Below are positions 7,821-16,021 of a DNA stretch of 64,000 nt, piece by piece. Each line of letters begins with the position of its first letter. Position 1 is the first letter of the stretch. The notes below the pieces were generated by a model, which saw nothing but the letters and a program-made list of their open reading frames with translations, had not been told where the DNA came from and made no database searches. The translations under genes were made by a program, and so were the position numbers. Source of the DNA: Acinetobacter bereziniae LMG 1003 = CIP 70.12 (GTDB lineage: Bacteria; Pseudomonadota; Gammaproteobacteria; Pseudomonadales; Moraxellaceae); contig NZ_KB849756.1 in the NCBI RefSeq assembly GCF_000368925.1, positions 1,611,008 through 1,675,007 on the forward strand, given 5' to 3'.

Positions 7821-8441
7821 ATGAAAATGATCACAAAAATCACATTATTGTCAGCAAGTATTCTAAGTATGGGGGCTTTAACTGCCTGTCAATCTAATCC
7901 AGGTCCCAAAGACGATCCAGAAGGTCGTCCAATGATGCATGGCGGACATCATAAAATGTCACCTGAGCAACGTGAAGAAATGAAAAAAATGCGTGCGCAA
8001 CATAAAGAGATGCGCCAGCAAATGCAAAAAGCCTGTGACGGTAAAGCGATTGGTCAAACTGTTCAGGTCAAAGCTGGTGAACAAAGTATTGATGGAACAT
8101 GTAATATTGTATTCAAAGCTGATCGTAAAGCGATGAAAGAAATGAAACATGATTTCCGTCGTGATGGAGAGGATCGTGGACGTATGATGCGTCACGATGG
8201 ACCACGTATGAAAGATATGACAGATGAACAGCGTGCTCAAATTCAGCAGGAATTTGCGCAAAAACGTGCAGAGCGTAAAGCGCAATGGGATGCAATCCAA
8301 AAATCTTGTGCTGGTCAGACTGATGGAAAAGCCATTCAAGTGAAAATCGGTGATAAAACTTTAGCTGGTCAATGTGTTGTGAAATTTCAACCCGATTTTA
8401 AAGCAGACCGTGCAATGCCGACCATGCCACCTAAAGTATAA
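7821..8441 (+). CDS. Met/His-rich lipoprotein with two repeats, Spy-like candidate
   Basis: A 206-aa exported protein with lipobox ALTAC and lipid-modified C23 predicted. The mature protein is highly charged and rich in Met and His (MMHGGHHKM). It has two similar units, each a helical Arg/Lys/Met/Gln-rich stretch followed by a cysteine, DGKAI, a short VQVK...G segment and a second cysteine (CNIVF in unit 1, CVVKF in unit 2). The helical parts recall Spy/CpxP-type periplasmic chaperones, but the cysteine-containing units do not. It is divergent from baeS with a shared 138-bp control region; in E. coli, spy is a BaeR target. Function is not established. Confidence 0.7.
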   Translation: MKMITKITLLSASILSMGALTACQSNPGPKDDPEGRPMMHGGHHKMSPEQREEMKKMRAQHKEMRQQMQKACDGKAIGQTVQVKAGEQSIDGTCNIVFKADRKAMKEMKHDFRRDGEDRGRMMRHDGPRMKDMTDEQRAQIQQEFAQKRAERKAQWDAIQKSCAGQTDGKAIQVKIGDKTLAGQCVVKFQPDFKADRAMPTMPPKV

Positions 8442-8490
8442 AAGATATGTGGGATAAAACGGCATAACTTGTTGATTATCCCGATCATAA

Positions 8491-8527
8491 AACCTGAATC
8501 TCAGCACTGAGATTCAGGTTTTGTTTT
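8491..8527 (+). terminator. Terminator of the Spy-like gene
   Basis: A perfect 14-bp stem, AACCTGAATCTCAG/CTGAGATTCAGGTT, with a minimal loop is followed by TTGTTTT. The rest of the gap to 8713 shows no gene. Confidence 0.85.
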
Positions 8528-8712
8528 ATAGATAAAACGCCTGATTTTTCATACAAGTGATTTGATTTCAATCATTCAACAATATATTCATCACATTAAT
8601 TTTATTGATCAAGAGAAATTGTTTTTACTGTATGAGCTTTCAACAGATTGGCTATATAAATACCCCCCTAATGGATTTTTCCTCGAAGCATCAGTCATAT
8701 TTCATCTCTCAT

Positions 8713-8739
8713 AAAAAAAACGATCCTTTAGGATCGTTT
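8713..8739 (-). terminator. Terminator of the yjgA/npr/rapZ transcript
   Basis: Stem AAACGATCC/GGATCGTTT with loop TTTA. Read on the minus strand it is followed by a run of Ts (the A-run at 8713-8720). It lies 20 bp after the yjgA stop. Confidence 0.88.
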
Positions 8740-8759
8740 ATTCTATTTTAGCGATTCAA

Positions 8760-9299
8760 TTACTTTGAATTGTCTGAAATCAATGCCACTTGTTGCGCGT
8801 AATTTAACAACTTCAGTTTTGAAGCTGCTAATTCTTCAGCAGAAGCCTGACGCGTAATATCACGGTGAATACGTAATACATGCTGACGTAAGGAATGCCC
8901 TTCTGCCGCATTATAAGACTTACAAAACTCTTTAATTGCAGGGTCACGTTGTTCAATCATACGTTCAACCCAACGATCAAGCTGTGCGAGCTTTTTAACG
9001 CCTTGTTTTGGCGTTAAATACGATAAAATTACAGCTTCATCTTCATTACGCAAAAGCTTTCCAATGCGTTGAAATTGACGACGGCGCGCTTCAAAAGATG
9101 TAATCAACTGCACATCTAATAAAGCCTCAATTAAGCGCTCTTCAACAGGTAAAGATTGAATTTGTTTTTTTGACAACTCAGCGAGTTGCTCACCTAAAGC
9201 AGCCATACGCTGTACAGCTTTTTTCTGTTCGGTTTTACTTGCACGCCCTTCTAAAGACTCAAAATCATCTTCAGTAAAACGTTGCGGACGACGTGCCAC
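8760..9299 (-). CDS. yjgA: Ribosome biogenesis factor YjgA (DarP, DUF615)
   Basis: A 179-aa, mainly helical, basic protein. The N-terminus (residues 1-40) is charged and the rest matches the DUF615 family, with RRRQFQRIGKLLR near residue 70-83 and HVLRIHRD near the end. E. coli DarP associates with pre-50S particles and helps late large-subunit assembly. The start is GTG at 9299, 2 bp after the HPr stop; GAGGCAG is its ribosome site. It is the last gene of the rapZ-npr-yjgA run. Confidence 0.88.
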   Translation of the reverse strand: MARRPQRFTEDDFESLEGRASKTEQKKAVQRMAALGEQLAELSKKQIQSLPVEERLIEALLDVQLITSFEARRRQFQRIGKLLRNEDEAVILSYLTPKQGVKKLAQLDRWVERMIEQRDPAIKEFCKSYNAAEGHSLRQHVLRIHRDITRQASAEELAASKLKLLNYAQQVALISDNSK

Positions 9300-9301
9300 G
9301 A

Positions 9302-9571
9302 TTATTCTGCCTCGTAAAATTTATCTGCAAAAAGTGCTTGAACTTCAGACAAAGCTTTTTCTTCATCTACACCGTCAATCACTAAACGCAAGGTTGTTCC
9401 TTTACCAGCTCCCAGCATAAGTAAAGAAAGGATATTCTTGGCATCAACCAACTTGTCACCTTTCCCAATTTGAATAGAACATTTAAATTTGGTAGTGACT
9501 TCGATGAGTTTTCCAGATGCACGCGCATGTAACCCTAATTTATTAATTACGTCAACAGTTGTGTCAATCAT
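9302..9571 (-). CDS. HPr-family phosphocarrier (NPr/PtsO type)
   Basis: An 89-aa HPr-fold protein with the phosphoacceptor H15 (KLGLHARASGK). The position of the regulatory Ser46 of classical HPr is Asn here (DAKNILSLLMLGAG), so control by an HPr kinase is unlikely. It belongs to the nitrogen-related phosphotransferase branch, because its ATG overlaps the rapZ stop (ATGA) as in rpoN-ptsN-rapZ-npr clusters. The rpoN/ptsN part of that cluster is not next to it: panC lies upstream. No sugar PTS enzyme is encoded in the window. Confidence 0.87.
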   Translation of the reverse strand: MIDTTVDVINKLGLHARASGKLIEVTTKFKCSIQIGKGDKLVDAKNILSLLMLGAGKGTTLRLVIDGVDEEKALSEVQALFADKFYEAE

Positions 9572-10419
9572 GACCAGTGCTTCATTTCTCTATGTAATAC
9601 TTGAATGGTCCATTTCGACTCAAGAGCCTTTTTCAACCGATCCACAATATAAACCGAACGATGTTGACCGCCCGTACAGCCAATTGACACTGTAATATAG
9701 TGACGATGACCTTCCGCAAAAGCAGGCAACCACTTATTTAAAAACTGATAGATGTCTTGATACATCTCATTTGCTTGCTCGCTGGCTTCTAAAAAATTAC
9801 GCACAGGTTCATCCAAACCCGAATATTTACGCAACTCTAAATCCCAATGTGGATTAGGCAAATGCCTTACATCAAAAACAAAATCTGCATCTAATGGAAT
9901 ACCATGTTTATATCCAAAAGATTGCAAAATTAAAATTAGTTTATCGGACTGTCCCAGTTTGGACAATAAGGTATCTTTTAAATCATGTACACTTTTGTCA
10001 GTGGTATCAATATGTGCTGTTGCCCGCAGTTGAATCGGCAACAATAGATTTTTTTCTTCTTGGATACATTCATTTAAACTTTGAAAACGATTTGAAAGCG
10101 GATGAGGACGTCGAGATGCACTAAAACGTGAAATTAACTCCTGATCACGGGTCGTTAAATAAATAACATCTACACTTCCATGTTTTTGTATTTGTTGAAA
10201 AACATCATCAAAACCTTGTAAATCTTCTTTTGCGCTACGAACATCTACACCTAGCGCTAACAATTCTAAATTATTTTCTCGGTCAAGTTTTTCAACAATT
10301 TCAGGAAGCAATGCCAGAGGCAAATTATCAATACAGTAATAACCCAAATCTTCCAGTACCTGCAAAGCAGAGGATTTACCTGAACCAGATTGTCCTGTCA
10401 CGATAAGTATACGCTTCAT
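9568..10419 (-). CDS. rapZ: RNase adapter protein RapZ
   Basis: A 283-aa protein with an N-terminal P-loop (GQSGSGKS, residues 9-16) and the family's C-terminal domain with IGCTGGQHRSV near residue 247. In E. coli RapZ delivers the sRNA GlmZ to RNase E and so tunes GlmS and amino-sugar supply. DLEDLGYYCIDNLP after the P-loop is diagnostic. It overlaps the downstream HPr gene by four bases, indicating translational coupling. The 25-bp gap to panC suggests read-through from the pan genes. Confidence 0.93.
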   Translation of the reverse strand: MKRILIVTGQSGSGKSSALQVLEDLGYYCIDNLPLALLPEIVEKLDRENNLELLALGVDVRSAKEDLQGFDDVFQQIQKHGSVDVIYLTTRDQELISRFSASRRPHPLSNRFQSLNECIQEEKNLLLPIQLRATAHIDTTDKSVHDLKDTLLSKLGQSDKLILILQSFGYKHGIPLDADFVFDVRHLPNPHWDLELRKYSGLDEPVRNFLEASEQANEMYQDIYQFLNKWLPAFAEGHRHYITVSIGCTGGQHRSVYIVDRLKKALESKWTIQVLHREMKHWS

Positions 10420-10444
10420 GGCATAGCGATCCTAAAAGCAAAGT

Positions 10445-11290
10445 TTATGCAGAATATTTCACTTGTAAATTGTCAATCAGACGGGTTTTGCCTAATTTCG
10501 CTGCAACAAACAATACAACATCTTGGTCGAACTGTTCAACTTTTTGTAAGGTTGGGCTACGTGCTTCAACATAATCCACCACTAATCCTGCATCAGTCAG
10601 ACTTTGACGAATCTGTTGAAGCACGTTTACAAGTGTTTTACCCGCATGTAGATCATCTGCAGCAGTTGTTAAAGAATTAAAGATAACAGGGGCTGTTTGG
10701 CGTTCCTGCTCAGATAAATATCCATTACGAGAACTTAAAGCTAAACCATCTTCAGCACGAGCAATCGGTACACCAATCACTTCAATCGGCATATTCAAAT
10801 CACGAACCAACTGTTTAATCACAGCCAATTGTTGATAATCTTTTTGCCCAAAGAATGCAAAATTGGGTTGTACAATATTGAATAGCTTGGTGACCACAAC
10901 AGCAACGCCATCAAAATGACCTGGACGTTGTAAACCACATAAATCATCTGTAATTTCACCAACACTAATATTGGTCAATCGTGGATATTTACCATACATT
11001 TGCTCAACAGATGGCGCAAAAACAATATCGCATCCCACTTCAGCCAATAAGTGGCTGTCATGCTCTAATGTTCGAGGATAGTTATCAAAGTCTTCATTTG
11101 GTCCGAATTGGATCGGATTGACAAAAATACTAACTACCACCACATCACACAACTTACGTGCTTCACGAACCAGATTTAAATGACCTTCATGTAAATTCCC
11201 CATCGTTGGTACAAAACCAATGATTTTACGCGCTGATCGAGCAGGATTCAGTGATGCTGATAATCCTTGAATGGTCGTTTCTGTTTTCAT
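10445..11290 (-). CDS. panC: Pantothenate synthetase PanC
   Basis: A 281-aa ATP-dependent ligase joining pantoate and beta-alanine. The HIGH-like motif is GNLHEGH (H34, H37) after GFVPTM. FVNPIQFGPNEDFDNYPR and FGQKDYQQL are family signatures, and SSRNGYLS is the KMSKS-like loop. It follows panB by 3 bp, giving a panB-panC pair for the last steps of vitamin B5 synthesis. No panD or panE is visible in the window. Confidence 0.96.
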   Translation of the reverse strand: MKTETTIQGLSASLNPARSARKIIGFVPTMGNLHEGHLNLVREARKLCDVVVVSIFVNPIQFGPNEDFDNYPRTLEHDSHLLAEVGCDIVFAPSVEQMYGKYPRLTNISVGEITDDLCGLQRPGHFDGVAVVVTKLFNIVQPNFAFFGQKDYQQLAVIKQLVRDLNMPIEVIGVPIARAEDGLALSSRNGYLSEQERQTAPVIFNSLTTAADDLHAGKTLVNVLQQIRQSLTDAGLVVDYVEARSPTLQKVEQFDQDVVLFVAAKLGKTRLIDNLQVKYSA

Positions 11291-11293
11291 CTT

Positions 11294-12103
11294 TTACAGC
11301 TCTACTTGGAAAGTATGTTCTTTCGAAGGGAAAGATTTGTCTTGCACAGCAAGATGATATGCTTTGAATGCATCTACAATTGCTGTTTCACCTGTTTGCT
11401 CTGTCATAAAGTTGCGTACAAAACGTGCTACTTTTCCAAAAGTCAAACCCAACATATCTTGCACAACCAATACCTGACCATCTGTATCAGCACCAGCACC
11501 AATACCAATCACAGGGACATGTGGGAATAATTCAGCAATTTCTTTACCCATTTGTGCCGGAACACATTCGAGCAGTAATATTGCCGCACCAGCTTCAACC
11601 ACAGCTTTACAGTCTGCAATCAATTGATCTGCAGCTTCACGTGTTTTTGCCTGAAGTTTATAACCACCGAAAACATGTACCGATTGAGGTGTTAAACCTA
11701 AGTGTACACATACCGGAATACCATTTCGTGTCAGCACTTGTACAGTTTCTGCAAGCCAAGCACCACCCTCAATTTTAACCATTTGCGCGCCTGCTTGCAT
11801 GACAGTTTTAGCATTCACTAAAGCATCATTGAGCGTTGCATAACTCATAAATGGGAGGTCACATAAAATAAAGGCATGCTGATTCGCACGACGTACAGCG
11901 GCAGTATGATATGCCATATCCGCGACCGTAACAGGCAAGGTTGAATCATGCCCTTGAATGGTCATCCCTAAAGAATCGCCAATTAAAATAGTATCAATTT
12001 CGGCAACTTCCATACCTTTTGCCATACTTGCATCGTAGCAAGTCAAGCATGAAAATTTACGACCCTGAGTTTTAAATTGTCTTAAATCACTTAGACTGAT
12101 CAT
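11294..12103 (-). CDS. panB: 3-methyl-2-oxobutanoate hydroxymethyltransferase PanB
   Basis: A 269-aa TIM-barrel enzyme making ketopantoate from 2-oxoisovalerate with methylene-THF as carbon donor. Signatures: LTCYDASMAK, LIGDSLGMTIQGHDSTLPV (metal ligands) and VKIEGG, with catalytic Glu in LLECVPAQ. The ATG at 12103 is chosen because GAGGAT lies 8 bp upstream; the longer frame from 12121 would include the ribosome site. Its substrate comes from the valine pathway encoded at 46-50 kb. Confidence 0.95.
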   Translation of the reverse strand: MISLSDLRQFKTQGRKFSCLTCYDASMAKGMEVAEIDTILIGDSLGMTIQGHDSTLPVTVADMAYHTAAVRRANQHAFILCDLPFMSYATLNDALVNAKTVMQAGAQMVKIEGGAWLAETVQVLTRNGIPVCVHLGLTPQSVHVFGGYKLQAKTREAADQLIADCKAVVEAGAAILLLECVPAQMGKEIAELFPHVPVIGIGAGADTDGQVLVVQDMLGLTFGKVARFVRNFMTEQTGETAIVDAFKAYHLAVQDKSFPSKEHTFQVEL

Positions 12104-12148
12104 GACGATATCCTCTATCAATGAGAGTTCTTTAGCACATCCAACAGT

Positions 12149-12634
12149 TCAGCCTGCCCAACTTTGATCAGCCAAAACAGTCAATGTTGAATGTTGCACA
12201 AGTTCTAGGTTTTGTAATGATTGTCCGTTTACCTTTAACTCAGTATCCAAGTCTAATAAAGGAATCACCACAAAATCACGCTGCAAAATACCAACATGTG
12301 GTACTGTGAGTCGCTCATTTATAATGTTTTTTTCAGCATAAAGCAAAAGATCTAAATCCAAAGTCCGCTCACCCCAATGGCGTAAACGCACTCGACCTGA
12401 TTCATTTTCAATCCGTTGCAACTCATTTAATAAATCTAATGGCGCTAAATGGGTTAACAATTGGGCAACTGCATTGTGGTAATGCGGTTGATCTTGTGGG
12501 CCCATGGGTGGGCTGTGGTAAAGCTTGGAAACCTTCACCTCACCCAATTGTTTTAACTGCTCAACAGCTTCACGCAAAATCTGTTCTGAATCACCCAAAT
12601 TACTGCCTAAACCAATATAGGTTTTATTCATCAT
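12149..12634 (-). CDS. folK: 6-hydroxymethyl-dihydropterin pyrophosphokinase FolK
   Basis: A 161-aa HPPK transferring pyrophosphate from ATP in folate synthesis. IGLGSNLGD, the loop with YHSPPMGPQDQPHYHNAVA, and RLRHWGERTLDLDLLLY (metal-binding aspartates) are diagnostic. The ATG overlaps the pcnB stop (ATGATGA), so translation is coupled to pcnB. The pcnB-folK pairing is common in gammaproteobacteria. Confidence 0.95.
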   Translation of the reverse strand: MMNKTYIGLGSNLGDSEQILREAVEQLKQLGEVKVSKLYHSPPMGPQDQPHYHNAVAQLLTHLAPLDLLNELQRIENESGRVRLRHWGERTLDLDLLLYAEKNIINERLTVPHVGILQRDFVVIPLLDLDTELKVNGQSLQNLELVQHSTLTVLADQSWAG

Positions 12635-14121
12635 TGCGTTGGTCCAAAGATCACTTTGCTCAAATCACGTTGTACACGTCTACGCTTGGTGATCGGGTGA
12701 TCCGCTGTAATTTCACCTTTGTTGACTGCTGCTCTGCTGTCATTTCTGCTTTTAAAATCATGTGATGCTGCAGATGGAGTATGGCTGGCATTGGCTTTTT
12801 GACGAGAACGGCGACTACGTGACTCTTGTTCTTTGACTAGTGGTTCAATCTCGGTTGAAACAGTTTTCACTTCTTCAACAACAGGAGATTCAGCTAACTT
12901 TTTACGGCTTTTTGCTCGTTGACGATTATAACTACTGATTGCACGCTCTTTTTCATCACTAGACATGGTTTGGTAAGCTTCCCACCAAGCCCCCATACCG
13001 TTGGTCGTCGAATCACCAGACTTTTCTCTTAACAGTAAAAAGTCAAATCCAGCACGGAAACGCGCATGCCCTGACAGCGCTTCAATTTGTTGCGGTTTTG
13101 GATTTAACAGACGTGTCTGCATTTCCCAAACCTCACGGATAAACGTCTCCGCAAATCGAGGGATAATGGTCCGCGTCGCTTGTCGTTTTAAAACATCCAA
13201 ACCTGCTTGTGCGCGGGCTTCTGCCGCAACTACACCTTTAGCCTGATAAAAATCACAACGTGCTAAAAAATTGTTCCAAAGTAACACGGCATAGAAAAAA
13301 GCAGGATTGATGGTTTTGCCAATTTGAATTCGCTGGTCAGTATTTTTTGCTGCACGCTCCATAAATTGAGTAATTTCAGGGCTAATATCAGCAAATAATT
13401 GTTTCCAAATACCAAACTCGATCAACATTGGCATGACACGATGTAAATGTCCCATCGTGAATAGTTTTTGTGATTCATCGTATAAACGGTGTGGAGAAAC
13501 ATCACGCAAAAGCTGCGTCATCTCTTGGGTAAAAATTTTTAAAATTTTAGGATCGATACTGAAATTTAATTTTGCCGCAAAACGCAATGTACGCAACATA
13601 CGTACAGGATCTTCTTCAAAACGTAGAGTCGGATCACCCAATAATCTTAAAGTTTTGGTTTTTATATCATCAATGGCATTACAAAAATCAAGCACTTCAC
13701 CCTTACGTGGTTGATAATACATCGCATTGATAGAAAAATCGCGACGTGCAAAATCTTGCTCGATGGTTCCCCAGTTATTATCACGCAGAATCATGCCTTG
13801 AGCCGAAGTGATCGCTTTCTTGGGTGGGGCACGAAATGTTGCGACTTCAATCAATTCACGACCAGAATAGACATGTGCCAATTCAAAACGTCGACCGATA
13901 ATTCGACAACGACGACCGAAAACTTCTTTGACTTGCGATGGCGTTGCATTGGTCACAGCATCGAAGTCTTTCGGATTTAAGCCGAGCATTAAATCACGCA
14001 CACCTCCACCGACTATATAAGCCTCATAGCCAGCTTTGGTTAAAGAATCAATAACATCTAAAATGGAAGAAGGTAATTGAGCGGTGGATAATCCACACTT
14101 TGACGCACGCAAAGTTTGCAA
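12631..14121 (-). CDS. pcnB: Poly(A) polymerase I PcnB
   Basis: A 496-aa class II nucleotidyltransferase adding poly(A) tails to RNA. The catalytic head shows YIVGGGVRDLMLG followed by DFDAVTNATP, then GRRFELAHV and RRDFSINAMYY. RFEEDPVRMLRTLRFAAKL is the signature helix. The last ~90 residues are basic and low complexity (RSRRSRQKA), as usual for RNA-binding tails. The only sensible start is TTG at 14121 with AGGAGA upstream; E. coli pcnB also uses a weak non-AUG start to limit expression. Confidence 0.93.
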   Translation of the reverse strand: MQTLRASKCGLSTAQLPSSILDVIDSLTKAGYEAYIVGGGVRDLMLGLNPKDFDAVTNATPSQVKEVFGRRCRIIGRRFELAHVYSGRELIEVATFRAPPKKAITSAQGMILRDNNWGTIEQDFARRDFSINAMYYQPRKGEVLDFCNAIDDIKTKTLRLLGDPTLRFEEDPVRMLRTLRFAAKLNFSIDPKILKIFTQEMTQLLRDVSPHRLYDESQKLFTMGHLHRVMPMLIEFGIWKQLFADISPEITQFMERAAKNTDQRIQIGKTINPAFFYAVLLWNNFLARCDFYQAKGVVAAEARAQAGLDVLKRQATRTIIPRFAETFIREVWEMQTRLLNPKPQQIEALSGHARFRAGFDFLLLREKSGDSTTNGMGAWWEAYQTMSSDEKERAISSYNRQRAKSRKKLAESPVVEEVKTVSTEIEPLVKEQESRSRRSRQKANASHTPSAASHDFKSRNDSRAAVNKGEITADHPITKRRRVQRDLSKVIFGPTQ

Positions 14122-14310
14122 AAGACACTGTCTCCTACGTCAGGACGTAAAAATCATAATTGTGCTAATCATATCGCTTACACAGCTAAAGGGCAATTTG
14201 ATTCTCGCAATCTTGCATTGAAATTGTGATCCTTAAATGATTGATCTCAATTTTAAGCTTGCATGTTTTTTAACAATACTTTATTTCAGATCAATGACGT
14301 TTAGCTTTGA

Positions 14311-15500
14311 TTTTGACATCCTCATTCCCTTAAAAGAGGGTGATTCCTCCTGCGAGACGCTCATGTCCGAGCGCAAGAATATTCATTGCCGAGTTTATAT
14401 CTCGATCATGGAGCGTACCGCACTCCATGCACTGCCATTCTCTTATTCCAAGACCCATCCTACCTTTCGGACTACTGAGCCGTGAGCTACAGCACGAACA
14501 CGTTTGGGTGGTATACGCTTCATTGACTTCTTCAAACCACACTCCTGCGTTCTCGCATTTATACTTGAGCATTGTTCTTAGTGTTGTCCAACTGGCATCT
14601 AGCACTGATTTAGCTAATTTAGTTTGTGCGAGTGCTTTGGCATTCACATTGCCAACGAAGATTGCTGCATGTTCATTTACCAATTTACGGCTGAATTGAT
14701 GCAGCATATTTTGACGGATATTTTTAATCTTAGCGTGAATTGCTTTGACACGTTTGTTATTTTTTGCTCGTTGAGCAATGCCAAGTTTTTGTTCATATTC
14801 ATGATAGATTTTAGGTGCTTTGAGCTTTATGCCATCTGAACAAGTGGCTAAGTCTTTCAAACCTAAGTCTATGCCTATTGAGGTTTTAGCTTCTGATTTG
14901 ATTATTGGAATAGCTTCTACAACTAAACATACATACCAACGACCACGGGCATCTTCCACAAACGAGCCTGTTTTAACATTGTATTTGCTTAATTCGTAAC
15001 TATCCCAAAGCCTGAATTGATGCTTACCATACTGCACATAACCATCGGCATACTTGATTGCTACCTTTTTGAATGGTATCCAACCGAGTGAACGCCTTGC
15101 TGATTTTTTATGACTGACACGCCATTTTAATTTTGCTTTTTTGAATTGCTTTCTTCGTGTAATGAGTTCTTCTGTTATGGCTTGAATGGTTTGACTATGC
15201 AAATTACATTCTTTTGATGTGCCTTTGGTGTACTTGGCAATGTCGTATGCTGAAAAGAATTGTTGTGTGCGTTGTAGATGCTTGAAACACAAATCATTGA
15301 CGAAATTCCAGACGAAATTGACTTCGGTCGCTAGTTAGTCTAGTGCCTTGCAATGTTTGTCTTTTATACGTAATTTAAGTGTTTTCATAGCATTATATTA
15401 ACAAAAACTTTTCATGAAAAATGATATTATTATATTAAAACGACATTTCATGTCGTATGGTTTACGCTATTCGCTTATATCCTCGGGCTAAACCCCGAGG
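14311..15500 (-). mobile_element. Remnant IS605/IS1341-type element with tnpB only
   Basis: Boundaries are approximate. The 3' side of tnpB ends in an imperfect hairpin (CCCT/AGGG core, 14322-14342) followed on the minus strand by GAGGATGTCAAA, the kind of right end seen on lone-tnpB elements. The other side has two hairpins: CGACAT-TTC-ATGTCG at 15441-15455 and CCTCGGG-loop-CCCGAGG at 15481-15500. No tnpA is present. Elements of this family leave no target duplication, so the insertion site cannot be confirmed from one genome. Confidence 0.6.
14330..15388 (-). pseudogene. tnpB: TnpB-like protein (IS605 OrfB), interrupted by a nonsense codon
   Basis: From the ATG at 15388 the frame reads MKTLKLRIKDKHCKALD, then TAA at 15337-15335, then continues in the same frame as LATEVNFVWNFVND and on to the end at 14330. 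A single CAA-to-TAA change would explain the stop; the intact protein would have about 352 aa. The rest keeps GIDLGLKDLAT (RuvC-I Asp), a zinc ribbon (CSCC and CMEC) and HDRDINSAMNIL (RuvC-III Asp). The usual RuvC-II Glu position reads FVGNV, while FEEVNEA further on could supply the acid. TnpB proteins are RNA-guided nucleases. A shorter product from the TTG at 15292 is possible but would lack the N-terminal strand. Confidence 0.85.
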
Positions 15501-15540
15501 TTTTACGCTCCGATGGATAAAAACAATATAAGATGATTGA

Positions 15541-16014
15541 TTATATTCCAAGTTGGTTTTTGTTTTTCTCATAAAGTGAAGGACCAATCCCTTTGACATT
15601 CTTTAGCTCTTCCACATTTTTAAACTTTCCGTACTGATTTCGATAATCAATAATGGCTTGTGCTTTCTTTGCACCAACCCCACTTAACTGCTGTAATTGG
15701 ATGACATTGGCACTGTTCAAATTTATTTTTGGACTGGAAGCGGATGGAACCTGTGCTGAAGAAGCCTGTCCTTTTCTTCCCAAATGAGTTTGGGAAGGCT
15801 GGATATTGGGGCGTGAAAGATAGTAATTGTCATCTACTTTTTTTAACTGAGCATCTTGTGCTTGTTGCTCAGCTTTCCATTTTAAATAAGCCTGATCAAA
15901 TTTCTGTGCATGTGACATCACAGTCATACCCAATAAAGCTAGGTATAACCCACTCAAAAGCACAGATTTATTTAATTTAACTATACAATTTATCACATAT
16001 TTAAAACGACTCAT
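15541..16014 (-). CDS. Exported ComEA-like helix-hairpin-helix protein
   Basis: A 157-aa protein with a signal peptide (cleavage after SHA, about residue 37) and a C-terminal ComEA helix-hairpin-helix domain: INLNSANVIQLQQLSGVG, AQAIIDYR and ELKNVKGIG. ComEA proteins bind DNA in the periplasm during natural transformation, a trait common in Acinetobacter. The middle part (residues 40-95) is polar and low complexity. The ATG at 16014 is chosen because AGGAAC lies just upstream; the longer frame to 16050 would overlap mazG. Whether this is the main competence ComEA cannot be told here. Confidence 0.8.
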   Translation of the reverse strand: MSRFKYVINCIVKLNKSVLLSGLYLALLGMTVMSHAQKFDQAYLKWKAEQQAQDAQLKKVDDNYYLSRPNIQPSQTHLGRKGQASSAQVPSASSPKINLNSANVIQLQQLSGVGAKKAQAIIDYRNQYGKFKNVEELKNVKGIGPSLYEKNKNQLGI

Positions 16015-16021
16015 GATGTTC

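Noticed and set aside
14084..14096. Further DnaA box pair inside pcnB (GTGGAT-A-ATCCAC)
   Set aside because: It is a palindrome within coding sequence and does not match the perfect TTATCCACA consensus.
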